38,673 nt of DNA, taken from assembly GCA_020634815.1 (NCBI GenBank), contig JACKBA010000024.1, forward strand, positions 72,501 to 111,173. Direction: 5' to 3'. The notes below the pieces were generated by a model. The model had not been told where the DNA came from. It saw only the letters and a list, made by a program, of their open reading frames with translations, and did no database searches. The position numbers and the translations under genes are program-made. This document shows positions 28,341 to 37,628 of this stretch, in pieces (position 1 is the first letter of the stretch; each line of letters begins with the position of its first letter). This DNA is from Caldilineaceae bacterium (lineage in GTDB: Bacteria > Chloroflexota > Anaerolineae > Caldilineales > Caldilineaceae).

Positions 28341-28898
28341 ATGACAAACAAGGCCGTCCAGAACCTGCCGCACGATCAACTGGTCAACGCTTACTGGGTC
28401 GTGCCGGGGCGCCTGCTGGCCGGGCCCTATCCCAGCGCGCCGGATCCGATCAACGCGCAGAAACAGGTGGCCGCCCTGCTCGACCTCGGCGTGGACTACA
28501 TCGTCGACCTGACCGAGCCGGGCGAGTACGGTCTGCGCAATTACTGGCCGCTCTTGCTGGAGGCAAGCAAGGACCAGGGTGGGACCATCGTGCGCCGCAA
28601 TTGGTCAATCCCCGACATGTCCGTCCCCACGGGGGAGCAGATGCGCGCCACGCTGGACGACATCGACGCCGCGCTGGCGGAAGGGCGCACGGTCTACGTG
28701 CATTGCTATGGCGGGATTGGTCGCACCGGCACCGTGGTGGGCTGCTACCTGGTGCGCAACGGAGCAAGCGGCGACGAGGCGCTGGCCACGATCGCCCACC
28801 TGCGGCGCAACATCCGCCAGCCGCACCGGCACTCGCCGGAGACGAGCGAACAGCGCGACATGGTGCTGGCGTGGCACGAGGGCGCCGCGCGCGATTGA
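28341..28898 (+). CDS. Dual-specificity/tyrosine phosphatase-like protein
   Basis: A 185-residue protein of the Cys-based phosphatase family. The P-loop is VHCYGGIGRTG, with nucleophile C122 and phosphate-binding R128. A general-acid Asp is likely D91 or nearby in the WSIPDMSVP stretch. The N-terminal part (WVVPGRLLAGPYPS) is typical of DSP-like proteins that act on proteins or on inositol and other small phosphates. It follows the histidine kinase by 11 bp and may share its transcript. Its 3' end converges on the barstar gene with a 7-bp gap and no obvious terminator. Confidence 0.87.
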   Translation: MTNKAVQNLPHDQLVNAYWVVPGRLLAGPYPSAPDPINAQKQVAALLDLGVDYIVDLTEPGEYGLRNYWPLLLEASKDQGGTIVRRNWSIPDMSVPTGEQMRATLDDIDAALAEGRTVYVHCYGGIGRTGTVVGCYLVRNGASGDEALATIAHLRRNIRQPHRHSPETSEQRDMVLAWHEGAARD

Positions 28899-28905
28899 CA
28901 GCGGC

Positions 28906-29358
28906 CTAGCGGTACTGGTCGCTTAACGCGGCGGCGACATCGCCACAGCCGTGGGTTCCGCGCACGAGCGTGTAGAAGGGCACGCCCTCCTTCTCCCACC
29001 GGCGGCTGGCCTCTTCCAGGATGGCGCGTGCCGTGCGCCAGGTACGTGCGTGGTCGCACGCCAGCCACCAAAGCTGGTCATAGAGCAGCACATAGCCGTC
29101 TGCCGGCGCCCAGGACAGGTCGTTGACACACTCCTCGAAGGCATCCCAGTTGTGCCCGAAATAGGCCGGGAAATCCATGGCTGCGGCCGCCGCCGTCAAG
29201 AAACTCGCCTTGTCGCGCGCAAAGCGCCCGTCGAGGTGGAAGAAGCGCCAGCCGCGTACGTCTACGGCTGCGCCAATGGCGCGGGCGTCGCCAAGATGGA
29301 GCAGCCGGTACATCCCCGGTGCGGCGCTGCCGGTCAGCAGCAGATCGATTGCATTCAT
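28906..29358 (-). CDS. Barstar-family RNase inhibitor (immunity protein)
   Basis: A 150-residue protein with a barstar-like core. The inhibitory helix reads YFGHNWDAFEECVNDL; D72 and E76 line up with D35 and D39 of barstar, the residues that plug the RNase active site. The N-terminal 30 residues are extra relative to the 90-residue classical barstar, and the C-terminal region is longer too. The start codon overlaps the stop of the RNase gene by 4 bp (ATGA), so the two are translated together. The expected role is to neutralise the RNase in the cytoplasm before it is exported or if it leaks back. The pairing is supported by gene order and residue conservation, not by experiment. Confidence 0.88.
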   Translation of the reverse strand: MNAIDLLLTGSAAPGMYRLLHLGDARAIGAAVDVRGWRFFHLDGRFARDKASFLTAAAAAMDFPAYFGHNWDAFEECVNDLSWAPADGYVLLYDQLWWLACDHARTWRTARAILEEASRRWEKEGVPFYTLVRGTHGCGDVAAALSDQYR

Positions 29359-30050
29359 GGGATCCAGATCCAGTAGAAACTCGCGTAATGGTCGTCGGTG
29401 TAGTAGCGCTCACCTTCGTCGCCGCCGATGATGCGCCGGGCGCCGCGGTCATTCTCGCCCGGGGTGAAGACCGTGTATTCGCTATAGTATCCGTTCGGCT
29501 TGCGCGGAAGCAGCCGCTCGCGATTTTGGAAGGTCGATCCATCCTTGCTGTAGGGGAACGGCCCGTCGCTGTCGATGAGGGCCAGCGTGTCGAGCGCCTC
29601 GGGCGGCAGTTCGTCGTAGGTGATGACCGGGTAGCCGTCGTAGGTATCGGGCGGGCCGCTCGTGGGCGTCGCCGTCGGCCGGGCGGGCTTAGGCGTGGCC
29701 GTTGCCGTAGCGGCCGGCGCCGCTGCGGCAGCCGGTTCCTCGAGTGCCGGTGTTGCGACCTCACTCTTGGCCGCTTGTTCAGTCTCGTCTGCGGCGCCTT
29801 CTTCGCCGGCCGGTGCGGCGGCTGCTTCCTCGATCGCCGGCGTTGCAGCCTCAGCTTCGGCCGCCTGCCCGGCTTCGCTCGCGGCATTGGATTCGGCGAC
29901 GACCGGCGCGGTGGCTGGCGCTGTTGGCGACGCGGTCTGCTCGCTGGGGGCAACGGGGCGGGCAAAGATGTACCAGAGCACCATGGCGATTGCGACGATG
30001 GCGATCAGCGGGACGGAGCCGCCGCGGCGGCGGGCGGGCTGTTGGCTCAC
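29355..30050 (-). CDS. Membrane-anchored guanyl-specific RNase (RNase Sa/barnase family)
   Basis: A 231-residue protein with three parts. First comes a basic N-terminus (RRR) and one hydrophobic helix (about residues 12-30, VPLIAIVAIAMVLWYIF). A long Ala/Glu/Pro/Thr-rich linker follows (about 31-135). The C-terminal RNase domain (about 136-231) closely matches RNase Sa of Streptomyces: LPPEALDTLALI, SDGPFPYSKDG and FQNRE stretches. The catalytic set is complete: E191, R202, R206 and H221 match E54, R65, R69 and H85. No signal-peptidase site is evident, so the RNase domain is probably tethered outside the membrane, though cleavage is possible. GTG start with GGAGGAG just upstream. Likely use: defence, competition or nutrient RNA cleavage; this is inference. 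Confidence 0.88.
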   Translation of the reverse strand: MSQQPARRRGGSVPLIAIVAIAMVLWYIFARPVAPSEQTASPTAPATAPVVAESNAASEAGQAAEAEAATPAIEEAAAAPAGEEGAADETEQAAKSEVATPALEEPAAAAAPAATATATPKPARPTATPTSGPPDTYDGYPVITYDELPPEALDTLALIDSDGPFPYSKDGSTFQNRERLLPRKPNGYYSEYTVFTPGENDRGARRIIGGDEGERYYTDDHYASFYWIWIP

Positions 30051-30121
30051 AAAACTCCTCCAGACATGCGTAGTTGGTGGCGCCGGGACCGTTCGCTGTC
30101 GCTGCCCGGCATTGGGCCGCC

Positions 30122-30150
30122 ATCATACCATGCGCTCAGCGACAGAGCAA
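30122..30150 (-). promoter_or_regulatory. Candidate promoter for the RNase-barstar operon
   Basis: On the minus strand, TTGCTC (30150-30145), a 17-bp spacer and TATGAT (30127-30122). It would start transcription near 30115, about 65 nt before the GTG. It overlaps the -35 box of the nadE promoter, so the two could interfere. Confidence 0.35.
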
Positions 30151-30166
30151 TGAAATCGGGTATAAT
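30139..30166 (+). promoter_or_regulatory. Candidate promoter for nadE
   Basis: GCGACA (30139-30144), a 16-bp spacer and a perfect TATAAT (30161-30166). The transcript would start near 30173, some 45 nt before the ATG at 30217. Confidence 0.5.
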
Positions 30167-30216
30167 GCGGCAAGAACGACGACATCCGCCCGGCGACGAG
30201 AGGAGCGCAGCACGCC

Positions 30217-32223
30217 ATGTACGAATCAACTGGATTGTTCGACCGCAGCCGCCTGGGCTATCTGCGGGTGGCCACAATTGCGCCGGCCGTGCGCGTGGCG
30301 GACGTCGCCTACAATGTCGAGCAGATCGAGGCCGCGCTGCGCGAAGCCGCCGGGCAGGGCGTGCAGCTCGCCGTCTTCCCGGAGTTATGCATTACCGCCT
30401 ACTCCTGCGCCGACCTCTTCTACCAGGGGCAGTTGCTGGCTGCCGCAAGCGATGCCTTGCCGCGTCTGGCGCAATCCGCCAGCATTGCCGGCATGGCGTG
30501 TGTAGTGGGGGTACCGCTCATGGTGGCGGGGCGGCTCTACAACTGCGCGGCGCTTCTGGCCGACGGGCACGTCGCCGGCATCGTCCCCAAGCGCTACCTG
30601 CCGACGACGGGCGAGTTCTACGAGCAGCGCTGGTTCACCGCAGCCGACCGCAGCCTGCCGCCCACGGTGGCGATCGGCGGCGTCCAGGCGCCTTTCGGCA
30701 CCGACCTGCTCTTTGCGACGCGTGATATGCCGGACTGCGTGCTGGGCATCGAAATCTGCGAGGATCTGTGGGCGGTGGAGCCACCTAGCGGGCGCCTGGC
30801 GCTGGCCGGTGCAACGCTGCTCATCAACCCGTCGGCCAGTAACGAGTTGCTGGGCAAGGCCGAATATCGCCGCGACCTGGTGCGCCAGCAGTCCGCACGC
30901 TGCCTGGCCGCGTACGTCTATGCCGGCGCCGGGCCGGGCGAGTCCTCCACAGACGTCGTCTACAGCGGCCACGGGTTGATCGCCGAAAATGGGACCATGC
31001 TGGCCGAGACGGAGCGTTTTCACTTTGCCACGCAGATGGCGGTGGCCGATCTCGACCTCCAGCGCATGAATCACGAGCGCGTCCGCAACAGCAGCTTCTC
31101 TCAGGCGGCGGGCGATACGGCGCTGCGAACCGTCTACTTTGGCCTCTTCGGTGCGGACGAGGGAGCAGCCGCGCCGGTGAACCGACCGCTGGCGCGCACG
31201 CCTTTTGTGCCGGCGGACCCCGCGCGGCGCGCCCATCACTGCCGCGAGATCTTCAGCATTCAGTCGACGGGGCTGGCGAAGCGGCTGCGCCACATCGGCG
31301 CGCAGCGGGTGACCATCGGTGTGTCGGGCGGGCTGGACTCCACGCTGGCGCTGCTGGTCATTGCCCACGCCTTCGACACGCTGGGGCTGGATCGCGCCGG
31401 CATCGTTGCCGTCACCATGCCGGGCTTCGGCACGACGGCGCGCACGCGCGGCAATGCCGAGCGCCTGGCGGAGGACCTGGGCGCCACCCTGCGCGTCATC
31501 CCCATCGGCGAGAGCGTGCGCCTGCACTTCCGCGATATCGGCCACGACGAGGGCGTGCACGACGTCACCTACGAGAACGCCCAGGCGCGCGAGCGCACGC
31601 AGATTCTCATGGACCTGGCCAACCAGGTGGGCGGGCTGGTCGTCGGCACGGGCGATCTCTCCGAGGCGGCGCTGGGCTGGATGACCTTCAACGGCGACCA
31701 CATGTCCATGTACCACGTCAACGCCGGCGTGCCGAAGACGCTGGTGCGCTACCTGGTGGCGTGGTGCGCCGACGAGTTGTTCACGGGCGACACGGCGGCC
31801 GTGCTGCGCGACATCGTCGACACGCCGATCACGCCGGAACTGCTGCCGCTGGGCGCCGGCGAGCAACTGGAGCAGAAGACCGAAGAGACCATCGGCCCCT
31901 ACGAACTGCACGACTTCTTCCTCTTCCAGGTCGTGCGCTACCAGTTTGCGCCGGCCAAGGTTTTTTACCTTGCCCAGCAGGCCTTCGCCGGCGTGTATGA
32001 CGACGCGGTCATCCTGAAATGGCTCGGCGGCTTCTACCGCCGCTTCTTTGCCCAACAGTTCAAGCGCTCGTCCATGCCCGACGGCCCCAAGGTCGGGTCC
32101 GTCGCGCTCTCCCCGCGCGGCGACTGGCGTATGCCAAGCGACGCCGTCAGCGCACTGTGGCAGGAGGAGGTGGGAAGGTTGGAGGACGCAGGTGGGAGAG
32201 GGGGGGTGATGCGTGACTCGTAA
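30217..32223 (+). CDS. nadE: Glutamine-dependent NAD+ synthetase
   Basis: A 668-residue two-domain NAD synthetase that amidates deamido-NAD with ammonia tunnelled from glutamine. The N-terminal nitrilase-type glutaminase has the triad E56 (FPELC), K125 (VPKRYLP) and C181 (IEICEDLW). The C-terminal synthetase has the ATP P-loop SGGLDS (residues 370-375) and the DLSEAALGW and GDHMSMYHVN stretches. The length is normal for the long bacterial form. AGAGGAG lies about ten nt upstream of the ATG. The last residues (GRGGVMRDS) and the stop come from a low-complexity tract and the heptad array, so the original C-terminus was probably some 14 residues shorter or different. Confidence 0.95.
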   Translation: MYESTGLFDRSRLGYLRVATIAPAVRVADVAYNVEQIEAALREAAGQGVQLAVFPELCITAYSCADLFYQGQLLAAASDALPRLAQSASIAGMACVVGVPLMVAGRLYNCAALLADGHVAGIVPKRYLPTTGEFYEQRWFTAADRSLPPTVAIGGVQAPFGTDLLFATRDMPDCVLGIEICEDLWAVEPPSGRLALAGATLLINPSASNELLGKAEYRRDLVRQQSARCLAAYVYAGAGPGESSTDVVYSGHGLIAENGTMLAETERFHFATQMAVADLDLQRMNHERVRNSSFSQAAGDTALRTVYFGLFGADEGAAAPVNRPLARTPFVPADPARRAHHCREIFSIQSTGLAKRLRHIGAQRVTIGVSGGLDSTLALLVIAHAFDTLGLDRAGIVAVTMPGFGTTARTRGNAERLAEDLGATLRVIPIGESVRLHFRDIGHDEGVHDVTYENAQARERTQILMDLANQVGGLVVGTGDLSEAALGWMTFNGDHMSMYHVNAGVPKTLVRYLVAWCADELFTGDTAAVLRDIVDTPITPELLPLGAGEQLEQKTEETIGPYELHDFFLFQVVRYQFAPAKVFYLAQQAFAGVYDDAVILKWLGGFYRRFFAQQFKRSSMPDGPKVGSVALSPRGDWRMPSDAVSALWQEEVGRLEDAGGRGGVMRDS

Positions 32224-32380
32224 TGCGTAATGCGTGATGCGTAATGCGTGATGCGTAAGGCTGTGCCGGGCTTGCTGCAGCCTGACGCCTGACGTTTCAC
32301 GTTTGACGTTTGACAAGTCACGCCTCACTCGTTACTCGTTACGCATCACGTATTACTCGTTACGCATTCCGCCTCACGAT
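32207..32380. repeat. Inverted heptad array 2 (TNANNCG units)
   Basis: A left arm of eight 7-mers (TGATGCG, TGACTCG, TAATGCG twice, TGATGCG, TAATGCG, TGATGCG, TAAGGCT; 32207-32262), a 20-nt spacer, and a right arm of fourteen 7-mers (TGACGCC, TGACGTT, TCACGTT, TCACTCG, TTACGCA and others; 32283-32380) that read as the same unit family on the other strand. The first units encode the last residues and stop of nadE. Confidence 0.83.
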
Positions 32381-32673
32381 TTCTCCGATTTGTGCCACAA
32401 GGTTTTGTCATTGCGCGCGGGCGTGGTACACTTCGCCCATCTTTGCCCCGTAGGAAGGGAGTTGAGGGCAGCACTGTTGCCGCAGCCGTCACCTCCAACG
32501 CCAGGTTGAACAGTTCTATCGAACACCAGCTTTCACCCCAGACGGGTGAGGGGATAGACGTGGCAATCGTTCTGTTACAGCGGTTGGTTCCTTACTTCGA
32601 AAAGTCCACAACTCAACTTACACCAGAGAAGGGGCCGGTCTAGCCGGGAGTCCCCAGGAGGAGGTTTTGCGCA
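32381..32673 (+). other. Leader region of the polyamine operon with candidate promoter
   Basis: No gene is convincing here. A sigma70-like pair TTGTCA (32405-32410), 16-bp spacer, TACACT (32427-32432) could drive the transport operon, leaving a leader of about 235 nt. A small stem (TCACCC/GGGTGA, 32533-32549) lies inside. No known riboswitch was recognised. Confidence 0.4.
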
Positions 32674-33777
<1,104 letters not shown>

Positions 33778-33781
33778 CCCC

Positions 33782-34684
33782 ATGTTTCAGCGCTTTCGTG
33801 AGAACCGCGGCCTGCAAGGCTTTCTGCTCATCCTGCCCACGCTGATCGTCATGATCGCGCTGCTGGTCATCCCGCTGATCATGACCGTCATCACCAGCTT
33901 CGGCCAGCGCAATGCCGACGGCGGCGTCATCTACACCTTCACGCTGGAGAATTACTGGCGGCTGGCCGGTTTCACGCCGGAAGGGTGGGATGACCTCTAT
34001 CTGCGCATCCTGCTGCGCTCGTTGTGGCTTGCACTCCAGACGACGATCATCGTGATCCTCATGGCCTTTCCGCTGGCCTATTTCATCGCACGTGCGCCGG
34101 AGCGGCGGCGCAACTTCTACCTCTTCCTGGTGCTGATCCCGCTGTGGACGAACTTCGTGATCCGCATCTATGCGTGGGTGATGATCCTGCGCGGGCAGGG
34201 CGTGCTCAACTCGACACTGGGCATGTTCGCCGGGATGCTCAATCTGCCGTTCCAGCCCTTTGATTTTTATCCTTCGCAGGGGGCGGTGCTCATCGGCATG
34301 GTCTACGAGTTCCTGCCCTTTATGATCCTGCCCATCTACACGTCGCTGGAGAAGATCGAGCCGAATCTCTACGAGGCGGCGGCCGATCTCTACGCCAACC
34401 CGGTGCGCACCTTCTTCCGGGTGACCGTGCCGCTTTCCATGCCGGGCGTGGTGGCCGGCACGATTCTCACCTTCGTGCCCGTCATCGGCACTTTCGTCGT
34501 GTCCGACATTCTGGGCGGGCGCCAGGTGATCCTGGTCGGCAACCTCGTGCAGAACCAATTTCTCAGCGCGCGCAACCCGCCCTTTGGCTCGGCCGCATCG
34601 ATCATTCTACTGCTGTTTACCCTGGCGCTGACGCTCTACTACACGCGGCGCTTTGGCCTGGGAGAGGAGATTGCAGCCGGATGA
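33782..34684 (+). CDS. potB: Spermidine/putrescine-type ABC permease, PotB-like
   Basis: A 300-residue permease with about six helices, beginning FLLILPTLIVMIALLVIPLIM. The coupling loop (YEAAADLYANPVRTFFRVTVPLSMPG, about residues 198-223) is the standard EAA motif. The internal WTNFVIRIYAWVMIL region is typical of PotB. It overlaps the next permease by 4 bp (ATGA). It forms the membrane channel with PotC. Confidence 0.87.
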   Translation: MFQRFRENRGLQGFLLILPTLIVMIALLVIPLIMTVITSFGQRNADGGVIYTFTLENYWRLAGFTPEGWDDLYLRILLRSLWLALQTTIIVILMAFPLAYFIARAPERRRNFYLFLVLIPLWTNFVIRIYAWVMILRGQGVLNSTLGMFAGMLNLPFQPFDFYPSQGAVLIGMVYEFLPFMILPIYTSLEKIEPNLYEAAADLYANPVRTFFRVTVPLSMPGVVAGTILTFVPVIGTFVVSDILGGRQVILVGNLVQNQFLSARNPPFGSAASIILLLFTLALTLYYTRRFGLGEEIAAG

Positions 34685-35520
34685 GCGCCAGACGCCAGTC
34701 GCCGTGGGTGGTGCTGTCGGCCATCCTGGTCTACATCTTTCTCTATGCACCCATCGTCGTGTTGATTGTCTTCTCATTCAATTCGTCGCGCACCAATGTG
34801 GTCTTTGAGGGCGTCGTGAACCAGGGGCCGTGCGGGCCGTTCTTCTGGTATTGCGAGTTCTTCAAGAACGACGACGTGATGGATGCCACGCGCAACACGC
34901 TGACTATTGCGCTCACGTCGACCTTCTTCTCGACGATCATCGGCACGATGGCGGCGCTGGCGTTGCAGCGCTACAACTTCCGCGGGAGGAACGCGTCGGA
35001 AACGATGCTCTACTTCCCCATCGTGACGCCGGAGATTGTCATGGGTATCGGCATCCTGGTGCTCTTCAGCGCCAGCTTCGGGTGGATCAACAGCCTGCTG
35101 GCGCTGGCGCCCGACCGCCGGCTCACCATGGGCATGGGCACGGTCATCGTGTCGCACATCGCGTTCAGCATCCCCTTTGTGACGCTGGTGGTGCGCGCCC
35201 GCCTGCATGGCTTCGACAACCGGCTGGAGGAGGCCGCCATGGATCTGGGCGCCAACGAGCTGACGACATTCCGCAAGGTAACGCTGCCGCTCATTGCGCC
35301 CGGCGTGCTGGCTGGCGCCATGCTGGCCTTCACGCTCTCGCTCGACGACTTCATCATCACGTTCTTCACGACCGGCCCCGGCGCCACGACGCTGCCCATC
35401 TATGTCTACGGGCTGCTGCGGCGCATCGTGACGCCGGAGGTCAACGCCCTCTCGACAATCTGGATCCTCGTCGTTCTTATCGTGGTGGGGATTTCACAAT
35501 GGTTCCAAAACCGTGAGTAG
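34681..35520 (+). CDS. potC: Spermidine/putrescine-type ABC permease, PotC-like
   Basis: A 279-residue permease with about six helices. YIFLYAPIVVLIVFSFNSS near the N-terminus and LEEAAMDLGANELTTFRKVTLPLIAPG (the EAA coupling loop) are the usual PotC features, as is LSLDDFIITFFTTGPG near the end. Translation is coupled to the upstream permease by a 4-bp overlap, and the binding-protein gene follows after 24 bp. Confidence 0.88.
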   Translation: MSARRQSPWVVLSAILVYIFLYAPIVVLIVFSFNSSRTNVVFEGVVNQGPCGPFFWYCEFFKNDDVMDATRNTLTIALTSTFFSTIIGTMAALALQRYNFRGRNASETMLYFPIVTPEIVMGIGILVLFSASFGWINSLLALAPDRRLTMGMGTVIVSHIAFSIPFVTLVVRARLHGFDNRLEEAAMDLGANELTTFRKVTLPLIAPGVLAGAMLAFTLSLDDFIITFFTTGPGATTLPIYVYGLLRRIVTPEVNALSTIWILVVLIVVGISQWFQNRE

Positions 35521-35544
35521 TTCTTAGCAAAGGAGAATACAGCA

Positions 35545-36690
35545 ATGATTTCGCGACGTCTTTGGGTGATCGTTTCCAGCCTGCTCATCGCAGCACTCGT
35601 ATTGGCTGCCTGTGGCGGTGGTGGTGGCGACGCTGCACAGCCGGCGGAACAGGCTGCGGACAGCGCGTCGGCCTGTCCCGAGCCGAACCCGCGCATGGAG
35701 GTCACCTCGACCGAACTCAACCTCTTTGTGTGGACCGAGTACATTCCGCAGGACACCATCGACTGTTTCGAGGAGGTCTACGGTATTCGCGTCAACAAGG
35801 ACGAGTATTCGAGCAACGAGGAGATGTACGCCAAACTCTCAGCCGGCGCGGCCAACTATGATCTGGTGCAGCCGACCGACTACATCGTGGACCTGATGAT
35901 CCGCCAGGGACTGCTCCAGGAACTGGACAAGGGCAAGTTGCCGATTCTCGACAGTCTGGATCCGAATTACCTGAATCTGCCCTTCGACCCGGAAAACAAG
36001 TACACGCTGCCCTACCAAGCGGGCACCGACTCCATCGTCGTCAATACGGCAGCCGTCGAGACAGCCCCGCAGTCGTTTGCGGACCTGTGGAATCCGGAGT
36101 ATGCCGGCCGCCTGGTCATGCTCGACGACTCGCGCGCGATCATCGGCATGACGCTGCTCACGCTTGGCTACGATGTCAACACGACCGACCCGGCGCAACT
36201 CGAGGAAGCCAAGGTCAAGCTGGCCGAACTGGCGAAGGGCGTCAAGCTCTTCGACAGCGACAGCCCCAAGACGGCGCTCATTGCCGGCGATGTGGACCTG
36301 GGCGTGGTGTGGACGGGCGAGGCGGTTGTCGCGCAACGCCAGGTACCGACTGTCGACTTTGTCTACCCCACCGAGGGCTCGATCCTGTGGCAAGACAACT
36401 ATGCGATCCCCACGGGTGCGCCGCACGCCGACGCTGCCTACGCATGGCTGAACTACTCCTTGCAGGGTGACCTTTTCTGGCAGATGCTGGAGGAATTCCC
36501 CTACACGAACCCGAACACCGCGGCGTTGGAGTTTGCCAAGACAAACCATCCCGAACTGTATGATGCGTATATGAATTCCACCATCACAAACACGCCTGCC
36601 GACGCGTTGCAAGCTGGCCATCGCATCGAGGATGTCGGCGAAGCGACGCCCCTGTATGACCAGGTCTGGACTGAGATCAAGGGCGGGTAA
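35545..36690 (+). CDS. potD: Spermidine/putrescine-type binding lipoprotein
   Basis: A 381-residue lipoprotein that captures the ligand outside the membrane. The signal peptide ends in VLAAC (Cys near residue 23) and a Gly/Ala linker follows. The mature protein begins NLFVWTEYIPQDTIDCFEE, the PotD/PotF-type first strand. It continues with EEMYAKLSAGAANYDLVQPTDYIV and ends in the expected helical lobe. AAAGGAG precedes the ATG. Polyamines are the most likely ligands by family, though related proteins bind other cationic or aminophosphonate compounds. Confidence 0.88.
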   Translation: MISRRLWVIVSSLLIAALVLAACGGGGGDAAQPAEQAADSASACPEPNPRMEVTSTELNLFVWTEYIPQDTIDCFEEVYGIRVNKDEYSSNEEMYAKLSAGAANYDLVQPTDYIVDLMIRQGLLQELDKGKLPILDSLDPNYLNLPFDPENKYTLPYQAGTDSIVVNTAAVETAPQSFADLWNPEYAGRLVMLDDSRAIIGMTLLTLGYDVNTTDPAQLEEAKVKLAELAKGVKLFDSDSPKTALIAGDVDLGVVWTGEAVVAQRQVPTVDFVYPTEGSILWQDNYAIPTGAPHADAAYAWLNYSLQGDLFWQMLEEFPYTNPNTAALEFAKTNHPELYDAYMNSTITNTPADALQAGHRIEDVGEATPLYDQVWTEIKGG

Positions 36691-36735
36691 TTCGTCCGAC
36701 GCCCGGCTCTGCTCCGGGTAAGATTGAGGCAATAC

Positions 36736-36779
36736 AAAAGAACAGCGGGCGACCGGTCAAGGTCGCCCGCTGTTCTTTT
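36736..36779. terminator. Perfect 19-bp intrinsic terminator, usable on both strands
   Basis: The 19-nt arm 36736-36754 (AAAAGAACAG...) is the exact reverse complement of 36761-36779, with a 6-nt loop and a T-run on either strand. It ends the potABCD operon. It also lies downstream of the minus-strand small gene, fitting a shared terminator between convergent units. Confidence 0.92.
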
Positions 36780-36909
36780 GACGAAAGCACCAATGCACCC
36801 AGCACTCCTTCAAAGGACGTCGCCGCGCCAAACAGAAACAGGGCGCAGGAGTCCTGTACCCGTTCTGTCCGACCTGGTCGGTGCGATTCAGTTGTCCGTG
36901 CGATCGAGT

Positions 36910-37029
36910 CTAGAGGCCGCCTGCCGCCCCTGCGCCAGCCGCCACCATCAAGAACCCGAGGACGCCGATGATGCCGAGAATCAGCATCACGTAAAACAGC
37001 CCTGAATACCCTTCTTCCTGCTCGTTCAT
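36910..37029 (-). CDS. Small single-pass membrane protein (39 aa), unknown
   Basis: Reading from the ATG at 37029, the product has a short acidic N-terminus (MNEQEEGYSG) followed by one hydrophobic segment of about 22 residues and a Gly/Ala tail. GGAGG sits 6 nt before the ATG. A second ATG one codon earlier (37032) would add one Met. The gene points toward the terminator at 36736-36779. It is too short for homology by eye, so function is unknown. Support comes from the ribosome site, a clean membrane helix and the matching terminator. Confidence 0.5.
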   Translation of the reverse strand: MNEQEEGYSGLFYVMLILGIIGVLGFLMVAAGAGAAGGL

Positions 37030-37182
37030 CATGACCCTCCGGTCGCGTCTGCTGTGTTGCCCCCGGAACGTGAAGTGGTCATCAGGAAGGAGCATGTTTC
37101 TGCCGCTACACATGTTGACGTCGACCGCCGGCAAAAGTAACGACGAGTTTGCAGAAAATTCAGGCGCCTTATTTGCCGAGCT

Positions 37183-37212
37183 TTGGCCTGTGTGCAGACG
37201 CTACGGTATACT
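37183..37212 (+). promoter_or_regulatory. Candidate promoter for the HIT gene
   Basis: TATACT (37207-37212) preceded by TTGGCC (37183-37188) with an 18-bp spacer. The transcript would start near 37219, about 35 nt before the ATG. Confidence 0.35.
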
Positions 37213-37253
37213 TGAAACACCACCAACCCAACCCGCTGTTGACAGGAAAGACC

Positions 37254-37610
37254 ATGCCCACGGAGACAATCTTCAGCAAGATCATCCGTCGCGAGATTCC
37301 GTCCGACATCGTCTATCAGGACGAGCAGGTGACCGCCTTTCGCGACATCAACCCGCAGGCGCCCGTGCATATCCTGGTCGTGCCGAACAAACTGATACCG
37401 ACAGCAAACGACGTCGTGCCGGAGGATGAACCGGTGCTTGGGCACATGTTTGTCGTTGCCGCCAGGATCGCCGCGCAGGAAGGCATCGCCGAGAGTGGCT
37501 ACCGCCTGCTGGTCAACTGTAACCGCGACGGCGGGCAGGAAGTCTACCACCTGCACCTGCACATCCTGGGCGGCCGGCGGCTTGGACCCATGGTGATGCG
37601 GCAGAGTTAG
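37254..37610 (+). CDS. HIT (histidine triad) family nucleotide hydrolase
   Basis: A 118-residue HINT-type protein that hydrolyses purine-nucleotide phosphoramidates. The histidine triad is H99-L-H101-L-H103 followed by ILGG. The N-terminus (TIFSKIIRREIPSDIVYQDEQ) is the standard start of bacterial HIT proteins. AGGAAAG precedes the ATG. A longer frame from 37149 has no supporting features. It is followed by the hydroxylase gene after 18 bp. Confidence 0.93.
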   Translation: MPTETIFSKIIRREIPSDIVYQDEQVTAFRDINPQAPVHILVVPNKLIPTANDVVPEDEPVLGHMFVVAARIAAQEGIAESGYRLLVNCNRDGGQEVYHLHLHILGGRRLGPMVMRQS

Positions 37611-37628
37611 AGGACAAAGAGAAGGCCT

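Noticed and set aside
30385..32328. A 647-codon open frame on the minus strand opposite nadE
   Set aside because: It mirrors nadE, which has complete catalytic motifs. Long antisense frames are expected in GC-rich genes with few stop codons, and this one has no recognisable domain.
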